A stretch of 64,000 bases of DNA, from the NCBI RefSeq assembly GCF_000189635.1, contig NW_002476413.1, positions 434,001 through 498,000 on the forward strand, written 5' to 3'. Position numbers and translations under genes: made by a program. The DNA is from Tetrahymena thermophila SB210 (Eukaryota; Ciliophora; Oligohymenophorea; Hymenostomatida; Tetrahymenidae). Positions 1-12,885 of the stretch are shown piece after piece. Under the pieces are notes generated by a model. That model saw only the letters and a program-made list of their open reading frames with translations. It was not told the DNA's origin and did no database searches. Each line of letters begins with the position of its first letter. Position 1 is the stretch's first letter.

Positions 1-3000
1 TAAAAAAATTTTACTTTAAAATTAATTTTTATAAAACAATTAAATAAGCTTTTTAAGAAATATTAATTTGATTAGTGATAATTGTTGGAAATATCTTAGA
101 TTTGTAATAAAAGATTATATTATTTATATTTTTAATATTGATCACTCTGTGTTATGTTAAATTTTATCTGTTAAATGCTAAAATAAATGACTGTGCTTTT
201 ATTGTTATATTTACTCTGAATAAAATATGCGTTTTCATTTTTTTAAGTTTATTTTGACATGAATTAAATTTCTATAGCTACTTCAAAGATTGAAAACTTA
301 TTTTTTGATAATTTTGAAGCTAATTTTAATTGTTTTATTAGAATTTTTCCTAAGTTTGTGTAGTAATTAGGACATCTCTGATTACATAATGAATAATTGT
401 ATCTTAAATGCCAATCAGTTATCTAATTAGAATAAATATAAAAATTACCTTGCATACGCAACTGAAGACATGTGTAAAAACCAGTAAGTTATTACAAGAA
501 TAATTTTATAAGCATCTATGAGCCATAATGTTGAAAAGATACTAAGGATTAAGAAAAAAAGATAAAATTTAATTGTTTGAAATAATTCTGTACAATTTAA
601 TTCAAAATTAATTAATTTATTTGCAATTATAATAATAATTAGAATCTAATACTTTTTATCTTTTTTTATTTCTAAGATGAATTAATCTTATTATATCATT
701 CATTTATTTGCTTACTTAGTATTTTCATTTATACTTTCACGATTTTTACTAATATATTAGGATAACTAACAACACATTTTTTTATTTTTGTTTCTTCTAG
801 TTATTATAATAAATGCATTAAATAGTAGGTAGGCATTTCCTTATTATTCTGAATTTAATTCTTTATTTTATAATGACTTTACTATCAAATAGGAAATTCT
901 AAATAAACTATTTTAATCTTTTATATTTATTTTCTACAACTCAGCTAACTATAAATATTCAATTTTTCTTATTTAGATTTATTTTTTTATTCCAAATCAA
1001 TTAATATCTTTGTTGAATTCTTTTTAGTTTTAATTTAAATTATTTCTTTTTTGCTGTATTGCAAAAAATGTATTTAAGTTGATAGAATAAAATTATTCTT
1101 TTAATTAAATCTTTAAAAAAAATTATTTAGTCTTCTATTTAATTTTTGTGATAGTATAATATGATGTACTTAATAAAAATTATGAAAATATGCAATTATT
1201 ACCATTTAATGAATTTATGCATAGAAAAACCTGCAAACTCTCTCAATTAGACAGAGCGGTTAGTATGGAATCCTAAAAAATATAGTTTTTCTTATTTAAG
1301 TGAAACTAAAACATTTTTATGAGTGTTAGAGCCAAAATTTGTTTTTTTTATCAGCTTTTCTTCTATCTCTATAATTTGAAGGATTGATCAGAACAAAATT
1401 CACAAATTTAAAGTAAATTCAGATATAGTATCATTCGAATAATTAATAACAATCCCTATCTCATTTGTATTGTCAATTATTTTCATCAACCAATTTAAAA
1501 TCTTCAAAAGAAATATCATTTATTGAAGCTATTTTAATATTAATATGTGTTAGACATTTCTCACTTTTTGATAAATTATTTTTTTGTCTAATTTTAGATT
1601 TGGGGGATTTGTTTTCTCTGCAGTCTTTGCTTTAATATATCAAATATTGATAGAATACGGAAAATAATTATTTTCATATTTTATCATGCAAGCTCTTTCA
1701 TAGAGCAGCTGATTCAGTTGGAGGAAATACCTAATTATTGTTTGGCATACATTTTTGAATGGACATAGTCTAAAAAATAAAGAAATAACTCCATAAAACT
1801 CGTTTTTGGGTGAATAAATTCAATGTAATTGCAATTTTTTCTCATGAAAATTAATAATAACTATAATAATAAGCAAAGATCGCAAATAGGCAAGGGAATA
1901 AGAAGAAATTAATAAAGCTGTAAAAAATTAAACCAAAAATAACTGTAATAATATGTTACTAAAGGTATTAAGATGTACCTCAAGTCATGGTAGTGTACGA
2001 GTAGCGAGATTTGGTCTCAATTTTGTTGCTCAGTTTAAAGTAGTCAGTTTAAGAAATATTTAATATAAATTTTCTTTATTTTTTACTTGTTTTAGTTAGT
2101 GAAAATAAATCAGTATTTAATATCGATGTAACTATCATGTTTGATTGAAAGGCAAGGAAGGACACTCTGTATTATTTTTTATGTGCATATTAATCTAGCA
2201 GCTATAATCAAACTCTTGTTGGATTTCTCCTTAGTCTTCTTTCATTAATCATTCACTTATTTCTTTGTTCTTTTATTTGCTATTTTGTTATTTATTCGAT
2301 TCTCTTTGTTTTTAGCTTTGTCTTATTACAAAATTGAAAGTAATTTAAAATAATTAATTATCTTCAAATTCAAATAAAATCTATTATAAAACTTTTCAGT
2401 CTGCTTTAATTTCTTTATATCTTTTAATTTTAATTAAAAATTGGCTATCTAATTTAAAATAAATAGTTGCTAATCTTTATATTAACAGCCTTTACTATTA
2501 ATTATCATTGAAATATTAATAAAAATTATTTTTATTTTTAAAGTTTTAATGAAAAATAAATATAATAGATTCTTTTATTTTTTTTAATTGAATTACATAA
2601 AGATAAATCTAAAAAGTCTATTAAGAAAATGTTTTTTATTACATAAATTGTCAATAATTAAACATATAATTGATAAAAACAATAGTTTTTGAAACTTAAT
2701 AAAAATTATTGAATGTAATGAATCTTTTCTCTTTTAAGCTATAATATTAATAAATCTTAATATTTATTTTTTGGAAATTTCAAAAAATAATTTTATTAAT
2801 TTTTAAAATCTTAAGAATAAATTAAATATGAAATTTAATTAAAATTTCATTATCCTATTTATTTAAACTAATTCATTTAATTTATTTATTCACCAAGCAA
2901 TAAATTAGATTTATTCTTGTAATTCTAATATGTTATTTGTTAATCTTTAAATATTTTCATTATAACATCAATTATTTTAAAATAAATAAATATAACAATA

Positions 3001-3397
3001 TATATATATTTTTTGAATATTTAATCACTAAATATTTTTTATTAAAATAAGATTTATAAAATTTTAAAAAAAACTAAAAATAAGTTTTTAGTAAAAGGAA
3101 TATTGTTAAGAACATTTATAATAATATATATTTGATAAAACTAATTTTATGATTTGGGATAAATAATTGTTTAATTAGAGTTATTTTATAAATGAAAAAA
3201 ATATAATATGTGATTTTTTGATAGTTGAAGTTTTTAATTAATAGACATTATTTATCCAGTGGTATCTATCTCTAAATTATAATACTTTTATGTTTATAAA
3301 AAGTTTACCCTCACCAAAGAAATAGCAAAGTGATTATATTAACTTCAAATTAAATTATCAAAAATATAGATTGATTTAGTCAATTTTCAACTTTATT
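1..3397. other. AT-rich gene-poor stretch
   Basis: No gene model can be supported here. The DNA is very AT-rich with homopolymer and dinucleotide runs. A slightly more GC-rich patch at about 1200-2200 has short open pieces that look weakly coding on the plus strand in two different frames (about 1600-1725 and 1640-1810), each closed by TGA. They could be the remains of a decayed gene or element, but no family is recognisable. Confidence 0.5.
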
Positions 3398-4450
3398 ATG
3401 AAAAAAGTGACAAAATATAAAAGTTTTCCAGAGTTTTTTTTTAGCTGTAATTCTTAAAATTCATCAAATTCTTATAGTGATTATATCAAATGCCATTATG
3501 ATGCATAACTCATACACGAAAAGAGCTATTTTAAGTCAGATTTAAACACAGAATTGTATGGAATTCAGATGATTGTATTTGTAATTGAGGATTCAAATTA
3601 AAATTAATGCCATATTTGGAATGAATAAAAAGCTGTTTTAATGAATGCAGAAAAAATTTCATTTAGATTTAATCATTTGATAGTCTTAATTAATCTCAAA
3701 AGAGCTGCATCTCTTAATGAAGACATGTTTAATTTTTTGATTGATAATATTTATTTGTGCTTTTTCTAATTGCTTCAAAGATTAAAAAAGAAAGGCATTT
3801 ATTCTATCGAATTAAATAATGTACTTAAGAATATGTTAATGTAAAAAAAGGGATTACGTTACTGTGAAAAACTTATTTAATTCATATTTTTTAAATCAAA
3901 CTAGAATCCGTTTATTTATTTGAGCGCTTTTACAGATAATTTAATTGTTTATTCTCATGATTAAAATGTCCAAACTGAAATTTAATTAGTTTTGCTTGAT
4001 AAAACAGACTATTTTGATAACTTTATTCATTCAAAATAAAAATGTTTTTAACTACAATTCGTTAACCTGCAACAATACACATAATACCTAGAATAGAAGA
4101 AATAAAATGAAAATGTACTATCAGTAGATCACATTAGATTTCTGTTTATGAAGGAGTTAACAGGAAAGATAAAATCTTTAAATTTTCAAGATTCTTCAGA
4201 ACAAGAGTCAGATTAACTATTCTGGTTTTAAATGGATAATTATTCGGAATAGTTACTCTAAGTAATAGCTGCTTTAAATAATACATCTTACTCTGAGAAA
4301 TTCCTTTAAAAAATGACAATCTGCATCAATATTAACCATAGAGATATCAAGAATTTGTTTAAATATAGTAATGAACATAATAAAATTTAACAAATTTGTA
4401 AAGAAATTTATTAACATGCATTAGAAATGATATGCAGTTCAGATTCTTGA
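3398..4450 (+). CDS. 350-residue open frame, faintly reverse-transcriptase-like, possibly a decayed retroelement
   Basis: An ATG-to-TGA frame of 351 codons with no intron needed; TAA/TAG read as Gln. The product starts MKKVTKYKSFPEF and ends EMICSSDS. Its middle has the layout of a retroelement polymerase: LINLKRAASLNED resembles motif A (usual form LDLKKAFDSLN) with the catalytic Asp positions lost, then LLQRLKKKGIYS, then KKGLRYCEK resembling the GVRQG block, then LSAFTDNLIVYSHD resembling motif C with the second Asp changed to Asn. The GVRQG-to-motif-C spacing is about 20 residues too short. What is seen is the long open frame and these partial similarities; the reverse transcriptase origin is inference. 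It could instead be an unrelated lineage-specific gene. TGA is rare enough in this DNA that 350 open codons are unlikely, not impossible, by chance. Confidence 0.4.
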
Positions 4451-5455
4451 ATAACAAACTAGCTAGCAAGCTAGATTACTTAATTAACTGCACATTCAAA
4501 TATTATTATTAAAAATATAAATAATCATGCATTAATTTCTAATTCATAAAATATGAACTTATAAACAAATAATAAACAAACACTAAAACTATAAATAAAC
4601 ATACCATACAACAACTTACCTATATATATATATTTTTAAATAAAGCATTAAAATAAAAATACTAATTAAATAGATTTTCTAAAGCAAAAAAACTAATAAA
4701 ATTAAATTTTACTTTTTATTATAATATTAGATTAACTAATATTTTAAATAAATAAAACATAATTATTTTAAATAAACAATAAACAATAAATGTTTATCAG
4801 TTAGTTTTGATATATAATATATCATTTATAAATAAGGCATTAATTTTTGTTTTAAAAAATAAATACTCTAATTTCTCATACATTAAGACCAAATCACTAG
4901 TAATTAAACAATCAATCAGTGCTATTTTTAACCATATTTTAAAGAAAAATTTTTATAGTTAGCCTTAATTAATTCATGAGAAATTATACTAATTAGAAAT
5001 AACATATTTACTTCTTTTATAAAATGAATTAAGATATTATTTGAAAAATTTGAATTAAAGAAAATATTTTAAATTACTAATATTTAATTAAAAAAAGTTA
5101 AACTTTTGAAAAATAAAAATTTAAGAACTTATTTTTATGATTATTATTTCAACAAAGAAATTTTAAACAACTATATGAAAGAGTTTGTTTGATATTTATT
5201 AAATTTCTAAGAAATTCTTAACTTTAATAAAGATATGATGTATCTATAATTTTTATATATTCTAGATTTCTAATGTTAGGAATTAATTAATTAAAGTAAA
5301 TAAATATCTATTAAATTACATGAATTCATTTATTTAAATATAATATATAAAATTTACAAAAATTAATTAGACCCTATTCTGCGAAACGGCTTTAAAATAT
5401 TTCTTTTTAAGACAATTAATTAATAGATTAGCAAATATATTTAGGATATAGAATC
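4451..5455. other. AT-rich intergenic stretch
   Basis: Nothing recognisable. There is a short TA run at about 4620-4632 and AT-rich DNA up to the start of the FKBP/TPR gene, whose promoter must lie here, though no element stands out. Confidence 0.5.
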
Positions 5456-6335
5456 ATGACTGCTTTTACTAACGTTGATGAAAAAGGTTTACTTTAAAAG
5501 TAGATTATTAAGGATGGAATTGGAGATTGCCCAGAAAAATACAGAGAAGTTTATGGTAAATAAATTTAATTTATAAATACTTAATTCTAAAATATTTTTT
5601 TATTTTGAAGTTTATTTTGTTCTCAGAAATGAAAGAGGTGATTTAATCACTGGTACAGAATCACAACCCTACAAAGTAGTCATGGGACGTGGAGATTCAT
5701 TCTAGTTTATGGAATAACTTCTTTTGACTATGAAATTAGGAGAAAGAATTTTAGCAAAAATTGATAAATAGCTAGTAAAGGATGATAAAAAGTTATCTAA
5801 ATTAGTGAACAATGAAGAAATGAATTTAGAATTAGAAATAGAAATCGTAAGATTAATGAACTACAGAAACAGTTTATGGGAATTGGAAAGCGATGACAGA
5901 GAAGCCTTAGTTCAAACAATTAAAAACTAAGGAAATGAATTTATCAAAAACAAAGAATATTAAAATGCTACATACAAGTATGAGTCAGGATTAAAAACAA
6001 TAAAAAATGATTAAAATTCTGTTTTCGATGAAGTCTAATAGTCTTTACTAAATAACTTATCTTTAGCATATCTTAAAAATAATCAATTTGCTGAATGTAT
6101 TGAAACTGCCACTGAAGCCCTTAAAAGCTAGCCCTCAAATGTTAAACTTTTATACAGAAGAGCATAAGCCTATTCTGGCACTCAAGAATACGAAAAAGCT
6201 AAGTCAGATTTGAAAGAAGGTTTGAAGCTTGATCCTAATAATGCTGAGTTGCAAAAAGAATTAAACGCTTTAATTAACAAGGAAAAGATTTAAATTGAAA
6301 AAGAAAAAAAAGTCTATGCTAACATGTTTAAATGA
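5456..6335 (+). CDS. FKBP-like / TPR co-chaperone
   Basis: Two exons (5456-5555, 5611-6335; intron 55 nt) give 274 residues. The N-terminal part (about 15-125) follows the FKBP-type peptidyl-prolyl isomerase pattern: YVYFVLRNERGDLITGTE, PYKVVMGRGDSF and LTMKLGERILAKI correspond to the first strand, the V-G-x-G block and the M-x-x-G-E block of FKBPs, but the domain is degenerate and the usual active-site Trp is absent, so catalysis is doubtful. The C-terminal half carries about three TPR repeats (for example LLYRRAQAYSGTQEYEKAKS), the kind that bind the C-terminal EEVD of HSP90/HSP70 in FKBP4/5, FKBP8 and AIP. A co-chaperone role is inferred from this architecture. The splice choice is supported because it restores the FKBP pattern across the junction. 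The start is the first ATG, next to the preceding AT-rich leader. Confidence 0.8.
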
Positions 6336-7300
6336 TAGAATATAAAATGCAATTATTATATTAGTTATGCTAATAGATAATAATTTTTATCTATCTGTCT
6401 AATATCTATATCAGTTTTCAAAAATGTAAAAATTTAACTTACTGTTTCTAGATGTAAATTATCTACGCCCACAAACATATTCTACAATATAACAACTAAT
6501 AATTATTATTATCATATTTATTATTAATTAATTAAAGTATTAAATAAATTGATTTTTATAATTTATTAAATAATAAGAAGCTATTTTTGTAGCTTAAGTA
6601 GAAAACATAATATTTATAATTTATTCATTAATTTTTTAAATACAAATTTTATGTGCTGTTAATTGTTTATGAATTGATTTATTAAATTTATTAAGATGAG
6701 GTAAAATAAAAAATATTTTTTTTTTAATTTTCATTTAATAAATAAAAATAAAATATGCAATTAAATTAATGTTTTTAGTTTGGAATAAAGACTTTATTTG
6801 AGAAATAAGTTTAAGAAAATCTTTAATAAATTGATGAATTCGATTTTATTTATATTAATTAAAATTTGTAGTTATTTATGAATGTATTGCTTTATATTTT
6901 TAAATTAATAATTTCTTAATACAAAAAAAATATATTTAATTTTGAATCAATTTTAGTTCATCTTTAATTAATTCATTAATTAAAATTTTTATTTAATAAT
7001 GAATGACTTTCTTTTTTTTTTGAAATTATCTCAGATAAATTTTAAAAATGAAATTAATTTTTTAAATTTACAAATAACACATGATAATAAATATACATTT
7101 AAAATAATATATTTAATTTTGATAATGCATTTTATTTATGGAAATGCATTTATATTATAATATTTATAAACATTTGAGGAATAAATTTTTTAGATATTTA
7201 ACTGTCATTATAAAGATATTTTTGATCAATTCATTTATTTGGCTAAAAATCATTTTTATTAAAATTAAATAAATAAATAGATGTTTTTAATTAAAAGACA
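6336..7300. other. intergenic stretch between convergent genes
   Basis: Lies between the 3' ends of the FKBP/TPR gene and the minus-strand membrane kinase-like gene. Highly AT-rich; no gene or RNA seen. It presumably holds both polyadenylation regions. Confidence 0.5.
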
Positions 7301-10300
7301 TCATTCAAGCTTAAAGTTATTTTTTATGTCTATAGTTTTGTTAACTGATTAAAATACTGATACATGCCTTTCGAAAGGTATAGATGCTTTAGAGAAATCT
7401 TCAGAGACCATTGAAGAGTTATGCTTGTCTCTTTCATTTATATCTTCAAAATATATAGGTTATTATCCAAACTTTCTCTTAATTTTTTAGTCAATGATAT
7501 ATTTACTTTGCGAATTTTCATCTTCATTATTGATTTTTTCTATGTTATCTTCATTAGATTAAATTGCAAGAGGTACTTGTATAAATGTTTTGGAAGTAAC
7601 TGATTTAATTTGTTAGTTTAAGTTTTAGTTATTTATACTATTGTAAAACTTACTTTTTTCTCTATCAATAGGGATATTTTGATAAGAACTTTATGATTAC
7701 TGATAAGAATGAACTGTTTATCTTGTTTTTAACGGTTATTCAGGCTCAAGAAGACGAAGGTCTTTATAAATAACTAGCTCTGTTTTTATTTAGTTATTTC
7801 CGAATTGCGAATAAAGTATCTTTTCGTATGGGCCTATTTTCTTTAGAATGTATTTAGCTACTATGATTCCAATTTTCAAGGCATCTTGAGTTGAATTTAA
7901 TTTGTTAAATTAAATACTTTGAGCTGGTTCTCTAATATTGAATGAACTATTTATCTAAGGTTTTAAGCCTTTTTAATGTCTAATTTCATCAATAGGAACA
8001 TTAATTTATTTTATATCCGGTGTAAATTGCTAAGAAATTCTTTTTTTCAAAATGTATTAATAAGGGTTTTTTTAATTATCATTCAAAGTATTTTAGTTGG
8101 AAAATTATTACTATTATTAGTTCTGGTTATTATGATCATTTTAATTTTAATGTGTTGTCTAAATCATTTACATAGCCTTTTGTAATAATTATTCTGAGCT
8201 TAGTTTGTTGCATTCTTCTATTTTACAAATAGAAGATTATATATCGTCACACTCATTGATGATAATTAGTTTTAGCTGATTAGGATCTTTAGGTGAATTT
8301 TCTTTTGAGTTATTGACCGAAGAGCTATAGCTATCTCTTTTACCAATTTGCAATTCTTTTAAATTTATATGATGGTTAATTGCTTATTTGTTAGGAGATA
8401 GCATTATATTCCCTTAGCTCTTATTGTAGTGTTTTGGGATAGAAGTATTTTATTACATATTTAATTACTCTTAATAAAGCTCCTAGTAAGAAGGTAGTTG
8501 GTCTTGAATGGAAATACTGTTTTAAACATTATCCTCTTCCTTTAAAAGATCTTACATCGATTAGAAAAATATACTTATTTAAGATTTATTCTTGCAGTAT
8601 GTTAAGGAATTAAATAAAATATTAAAAAGCATAAGAGAAAGTCTTTCTTTATCTTAATACAGGCTCTTATTTGAGTGATTTTCAAGATTTTTATCTGAGA
8701 TTAAAACCTTAATAGACTTCTTTTCTATTAACGGCTAGCATATGTGAAGGATTCCTTTAATTAAATCTAAAATTTATGTATTAAGAAGTTGATATTTGAA
8801 ACTCCTATTTTAAAAAAGAAAACTCTACAAGATGTTGTAATTTTGTGTTAAAGACTAGACTTAATACAAATAAAATTCAGATTTCTAAGTATGCCTCAAA
8901 GCATTAATAAATTAACTCATTTTTTCCGAATCATTTTGTTATTAATTAGTATTTTCTTGTTTATTTTTTTCTAATTCACTTGGAGATTTATTTAATGTTA
9001 AAAATATTGATGGCTTTTTCCCTTTTTCTATTAAAGTAGGAGACTACTGCTCGCTTTTGATATATTTATTTGGAGTAATTGTTATTTAAGAATTAATTGA
9101 GTTTCTAGATCCTATACTAAACAGTTATATATTTGCTCTACTCACTTTAGTTTATGAATCCTCTTCATTATCACTAGCTTGCTAATGTTTGTCCAAGTTA
9201 TTACTTAAAAATCTAACTAAACTTAATTTTTACTTCCCTTTTCTAACAGGAAGTAAAGAAAGTCTATTATTTATAGATAAATTTGCATTTCCAGATTACA
9301 AATTGTGATGATAAGTAAAACTTCTCTTACTTTTTTTAGAAGAAGAAGTTCCTGGAGAACCTATACTTTGTTAATTTTATTAAGGCAGCCTTATATTAAT
9401 GGGGTAAAGTCTTTTATTTTAATTACTCTGTTCTGGTGAAAGAGATGAACTTTACTTTAATTATTTCTTTTATTTCACTGTTTATTGAGCTTTGTTTTCC
9501 ACAGCTAATTCTTCTTCATTCATAAAATGCAAATCTTCATTTTATATCTTTTGAGACAGATTTTCAATTTCATTTGGTGAATTCAAACCTGAATTATCTC
9601 CACAAGATTACTAAATTTAAGAGCGTTATTTTTTACTTAAAAAATTAGTATTTTCATTTAAATTATTGTATTTTAATTCGTTTAGGAAAGCTTTTTACTC
9701 TTTTTCTTATTCTTTTTAATTACATGCGTTATTCGCTTCTAATTATATACTTGTTTCAGCACTTTCAAATCTGTTTAGTTCAATTTTTTTTTAAGATTAA
9801 TGTTATTTTTTTAGAGTTAATGTAAATTTCTTATCATCGACTATATTATTGTTTGGATCAGCAATTTAACTTCCAGCAATATCCGTGTTTATAAAATAAT
9901 TAGAAACTGGAACATATTGTGGAGATTACTATAGGTATTTTAAATGATTATTTTAGTGTTGATTTGTATTTTGGTTATTTTAATAGCTTGAGTTTAAATT
10001 AATACTTTCTGTGTAAACATCTATTTTAGCTTAGTTTTTATTAAATTTTGAATTTTCGTTAGAGTCAAAGACACTTATGCCTACTTCACTATTTTCTTAA
10101 CTTCTTAAATGTTAGCCAATCATAGCATTTTTATACTGCTAAGCAAACGTACCATAAGTTTATTCTTAATGAGCATAAGTATTCTTTTTCAGTTTGTAAA
10201 ATGGTAATTTCAAATGCGAATAGGCAAACTTTTACTCTGCTAATGACTTTTTAGTAAGATCTTCCTATTTAACAAGATAGTGATTTAAGAAAAACTGCAT

Positions 10301-11830
10301 CACTATATTTTTATCTTTAAGATTATTGAATTGTTATTTGAAGCTTTGGTCTTCAATACAAATCACAACATAATCATCTATCAATTTATAGCTCCAAATT
10401 CGGATGTTAACTTTTTTACTAACCCCATCATCTTACTTAATTTCTCCTTAAAAGCATGAATAAATAGCCCTGGTATTAAAATTATTTTATGTATATTATG
10501 GATGAGCAGTATCAAAACTGTTAAAGTTGTTATTTTCACTATTGTTAATTAAATATCCAACTGATTTAATTTCGTTTCCGCTCTTTATTTAAATATTAGA
10601 TTACATACTTGTAAGTTTTTTAGTGTTTAATTATTTTAGTTCTAAGTTTTTTCCACTGTTTTTTTTACTTATGCTTCTCCTAAAATTTTTATTCAACAAT
10701 GGAAATGGAGAATTTACAGCTGTCTGATTTGAAATATTTTAAATGGTTCCAGATTTTTGATATTAATTGGCTTAAAACTCATAATTCTACTAATAACTCG
10801 AATTGCTTTTCTTTCTTATATTAAATTTCTACTGGTAATTATCCTATCTGATTATTATTTCTTTACAAATGAACTTCAAATTAAGTTAAGAGTTTGTCGC
10901 TATTAAGCGCTTCGTTGCTTGATCAAACTCTGTATTAGAAAATAATGGACTGACTTCTACTTTATCAATATAGCAATTTTCAAGAAACAATTTAAAATTT
11001 TCTTCATTGCTTACACCTAAATTTTTGTTGGCTTCACAATTGCTTGAAAAAAAATTCAATCTTCCCATAGCTCTATTAAATTTAGAAGTGATTATATTCT
11101 ATGGAATCATTTTATCTATAGTTTCTTTATGAACTTATCCCTTTTTTATATCAAGAAAAGCTTGGGCTGACTTTTTTTCATTATAATATAATAAGGTGCT
11201 CACAATCATTATAGTTGCTATGCAGGAAATTATTTGTAGAATCAACTCTTATGTTCCTAAAATATGGTAAATACCAAAGGCCTACAATACAACATAAAAA
11301 AATAAGCATAAAATGATCCTTAGTCTGTATGAAATAACACATTTAGACAAAGTCATAAAAGCTAAACACAAGCTAAGACCTCTCAATTAGCTAAAATATG
11401 ATAAGCTCTACCAATCATCCTAATAATTAACTTAGCTAGAACTCTACATGTGAATTGTGTAGAATTTTTATATGAAGTATTCAAAGAATCCTTAGAGAAT
11501 AAATAAACAAAAAAGTAAAGGAGCATGAATTTACTTAGCAATATTATATCTTAAATAGTAGAGCACACAAAGCAGAATGTAAATTACAGAAATTGAAGAA
11601 CTAATTATAATAAACTATACAGAAATGAAATAGCTATCTTTGCTGTAATAAATTGTTATCTAAATCAAATGCCAAAAGAGAGCTATAAATGCTATTATCT
11701 TTCCTCTTTTTTTAAATTTGCTGAACAAAAAAACCTAATATTCATCATTTAAATATTAATCATTGATCCTTAGTGAGTATTTATTGATTTTCTAATTGTA
11801 GAATTTATCATTTTTCTTTCGCTATTTCAT
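7301..11830 (-). CDS. membrane sensor histidine-kinase-like protein, degenerate ATPase domain
   Basis: One uninterrupted frame of 1510 codons (1509 residues). Residues about 43-216 hold several hydrophobic helices, the last being QIISCIATIMIVSTLLYY. A PAS-like stretch follows near 420-495 (for example IRIWSYKLIDDYVVICIED). After a long Gln/Asn/Ser-rich linker comes FINALRHTQKSEF near 971, in the place of a histidine-kinase H-box, then an N-box-like DKERLSLMLFNILFNSL (about 1060-1076, keeping the second Asn) and a G-box-like LKIGIIVAKYILKKIG (about 1317-1332), ending with KTFIQVPLAI. The usual DxGxG motif is replaced by NECDDI and an unusually long Asn-rich insert separates the boxes. The fold assignment is inference from these blocks; phosphotransfer ability is doubtful. 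No separate receiver domain was found. The start is the first in-frame ATG, just below a short (ATCT)n run in the leader. Confidence 0.7.
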
Positions 11831-12885
11831 TCCTCGCAATAAGTTATTTATTATCTTTCTATCTATCTATCTGCCTATGTATTTATTTTTTTATTTCCAA
11901 CCAAGATTAATTATTTTACAGATCTACTGGATTATAATTTTTCAAATAATTAAATCTATTAGTTTTTTACTTTATTTTTTCCTCTCTTCTATTATTTTGT
12001 AATTAAAGCATTGCCTAGAGTGTAATTTTTTTTGTTTAACATTATTAAGTTAGTTATGTTAAAAATTTGTTTATCCCTCGCATCTAATTTACTTCAATTT
12101 AAAAGTAACAAATATTTATATTTTTTAATTCTTTGATTTGCAAAAGGTAAATTAAAGTAAAGTAAACCCCATCAAAATTAAACAATATCAAAGATAAAAT
12201 AATATTGTTGTTTTTAACAGTAACAAATTTTAATTGTCTAATTAATCACACTATTGTTCATAAACAAATATGCAATATAAATTTTGCATTTCAAGACATA
12301 TTATTTTAATAAGTTTTCATATTTTAAAATTATTTAATTAATAACTCTATTTATTATATATGATCTAGCTTGAATACACTAAATATAATATTTTTTTGTT
12401 ATTTACATTAAATTAAAAAAATTATTGATTCAAATTTTTAATTTAATTTAATTTTTTTTCGTTTTATTTTTAAAAAATATTTTTTATTCAATTTTTATTA
12501 ATTTTCTTTCTTTAATTTATCACTCCAAAATTAATCATTTTTTTACAATTTAAAATAATATATTAAAAATATAATGAATGTACTTACATATTTACATATT
12601 ATATCCAAAATTTAGAAGTAATAATTTTAAATAATATAATTTTTGAATGACTTAAGCAAAAACAAGCGTTGATGTATGTAAATATTTTGCAATCTTAACA
12701 TTATAAAAAAATATTTAAAAAAATAAATTGAAAATGAAAGAATGATTCATTTATTTATCTATTCTTAAGGTGTATCTTGATAGAACTAAGAATTTAAATG
12801 TTAAAGAAATATTATTTATAATCAATTAAATTAATTATTAATTTTTGTTATTTTTTATCAAAAATCAACATAAATATTCTAATAT
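11831..12885. other. divergent intergenic region
   Basis: Separates the 5' end of the minus-strand kinase-like gene from the 5' end of the first protein kinase, so it should hold two promoters. A short (ATCT)n run sits at about 11859-11870. Nothing else recognisable. Confidence 0.5.

Noticed and set aside
7567..7671. Possible intron (GTAAGT...AG) near the 3' end of the minus-strand histidine-kinase-like gene
   Set aside because: The reading frame runs straight through to TKTFIQVPLAI-type sequence (KTFIQVPLAI) without splicing, and unspliced exon length stays in phase to the TGA.
10886..11068. Short minus-strand standard-code gene
   Set aside because: It is an internal piece of the 1509-residue frame, cut off only because TAA was read as a stop.
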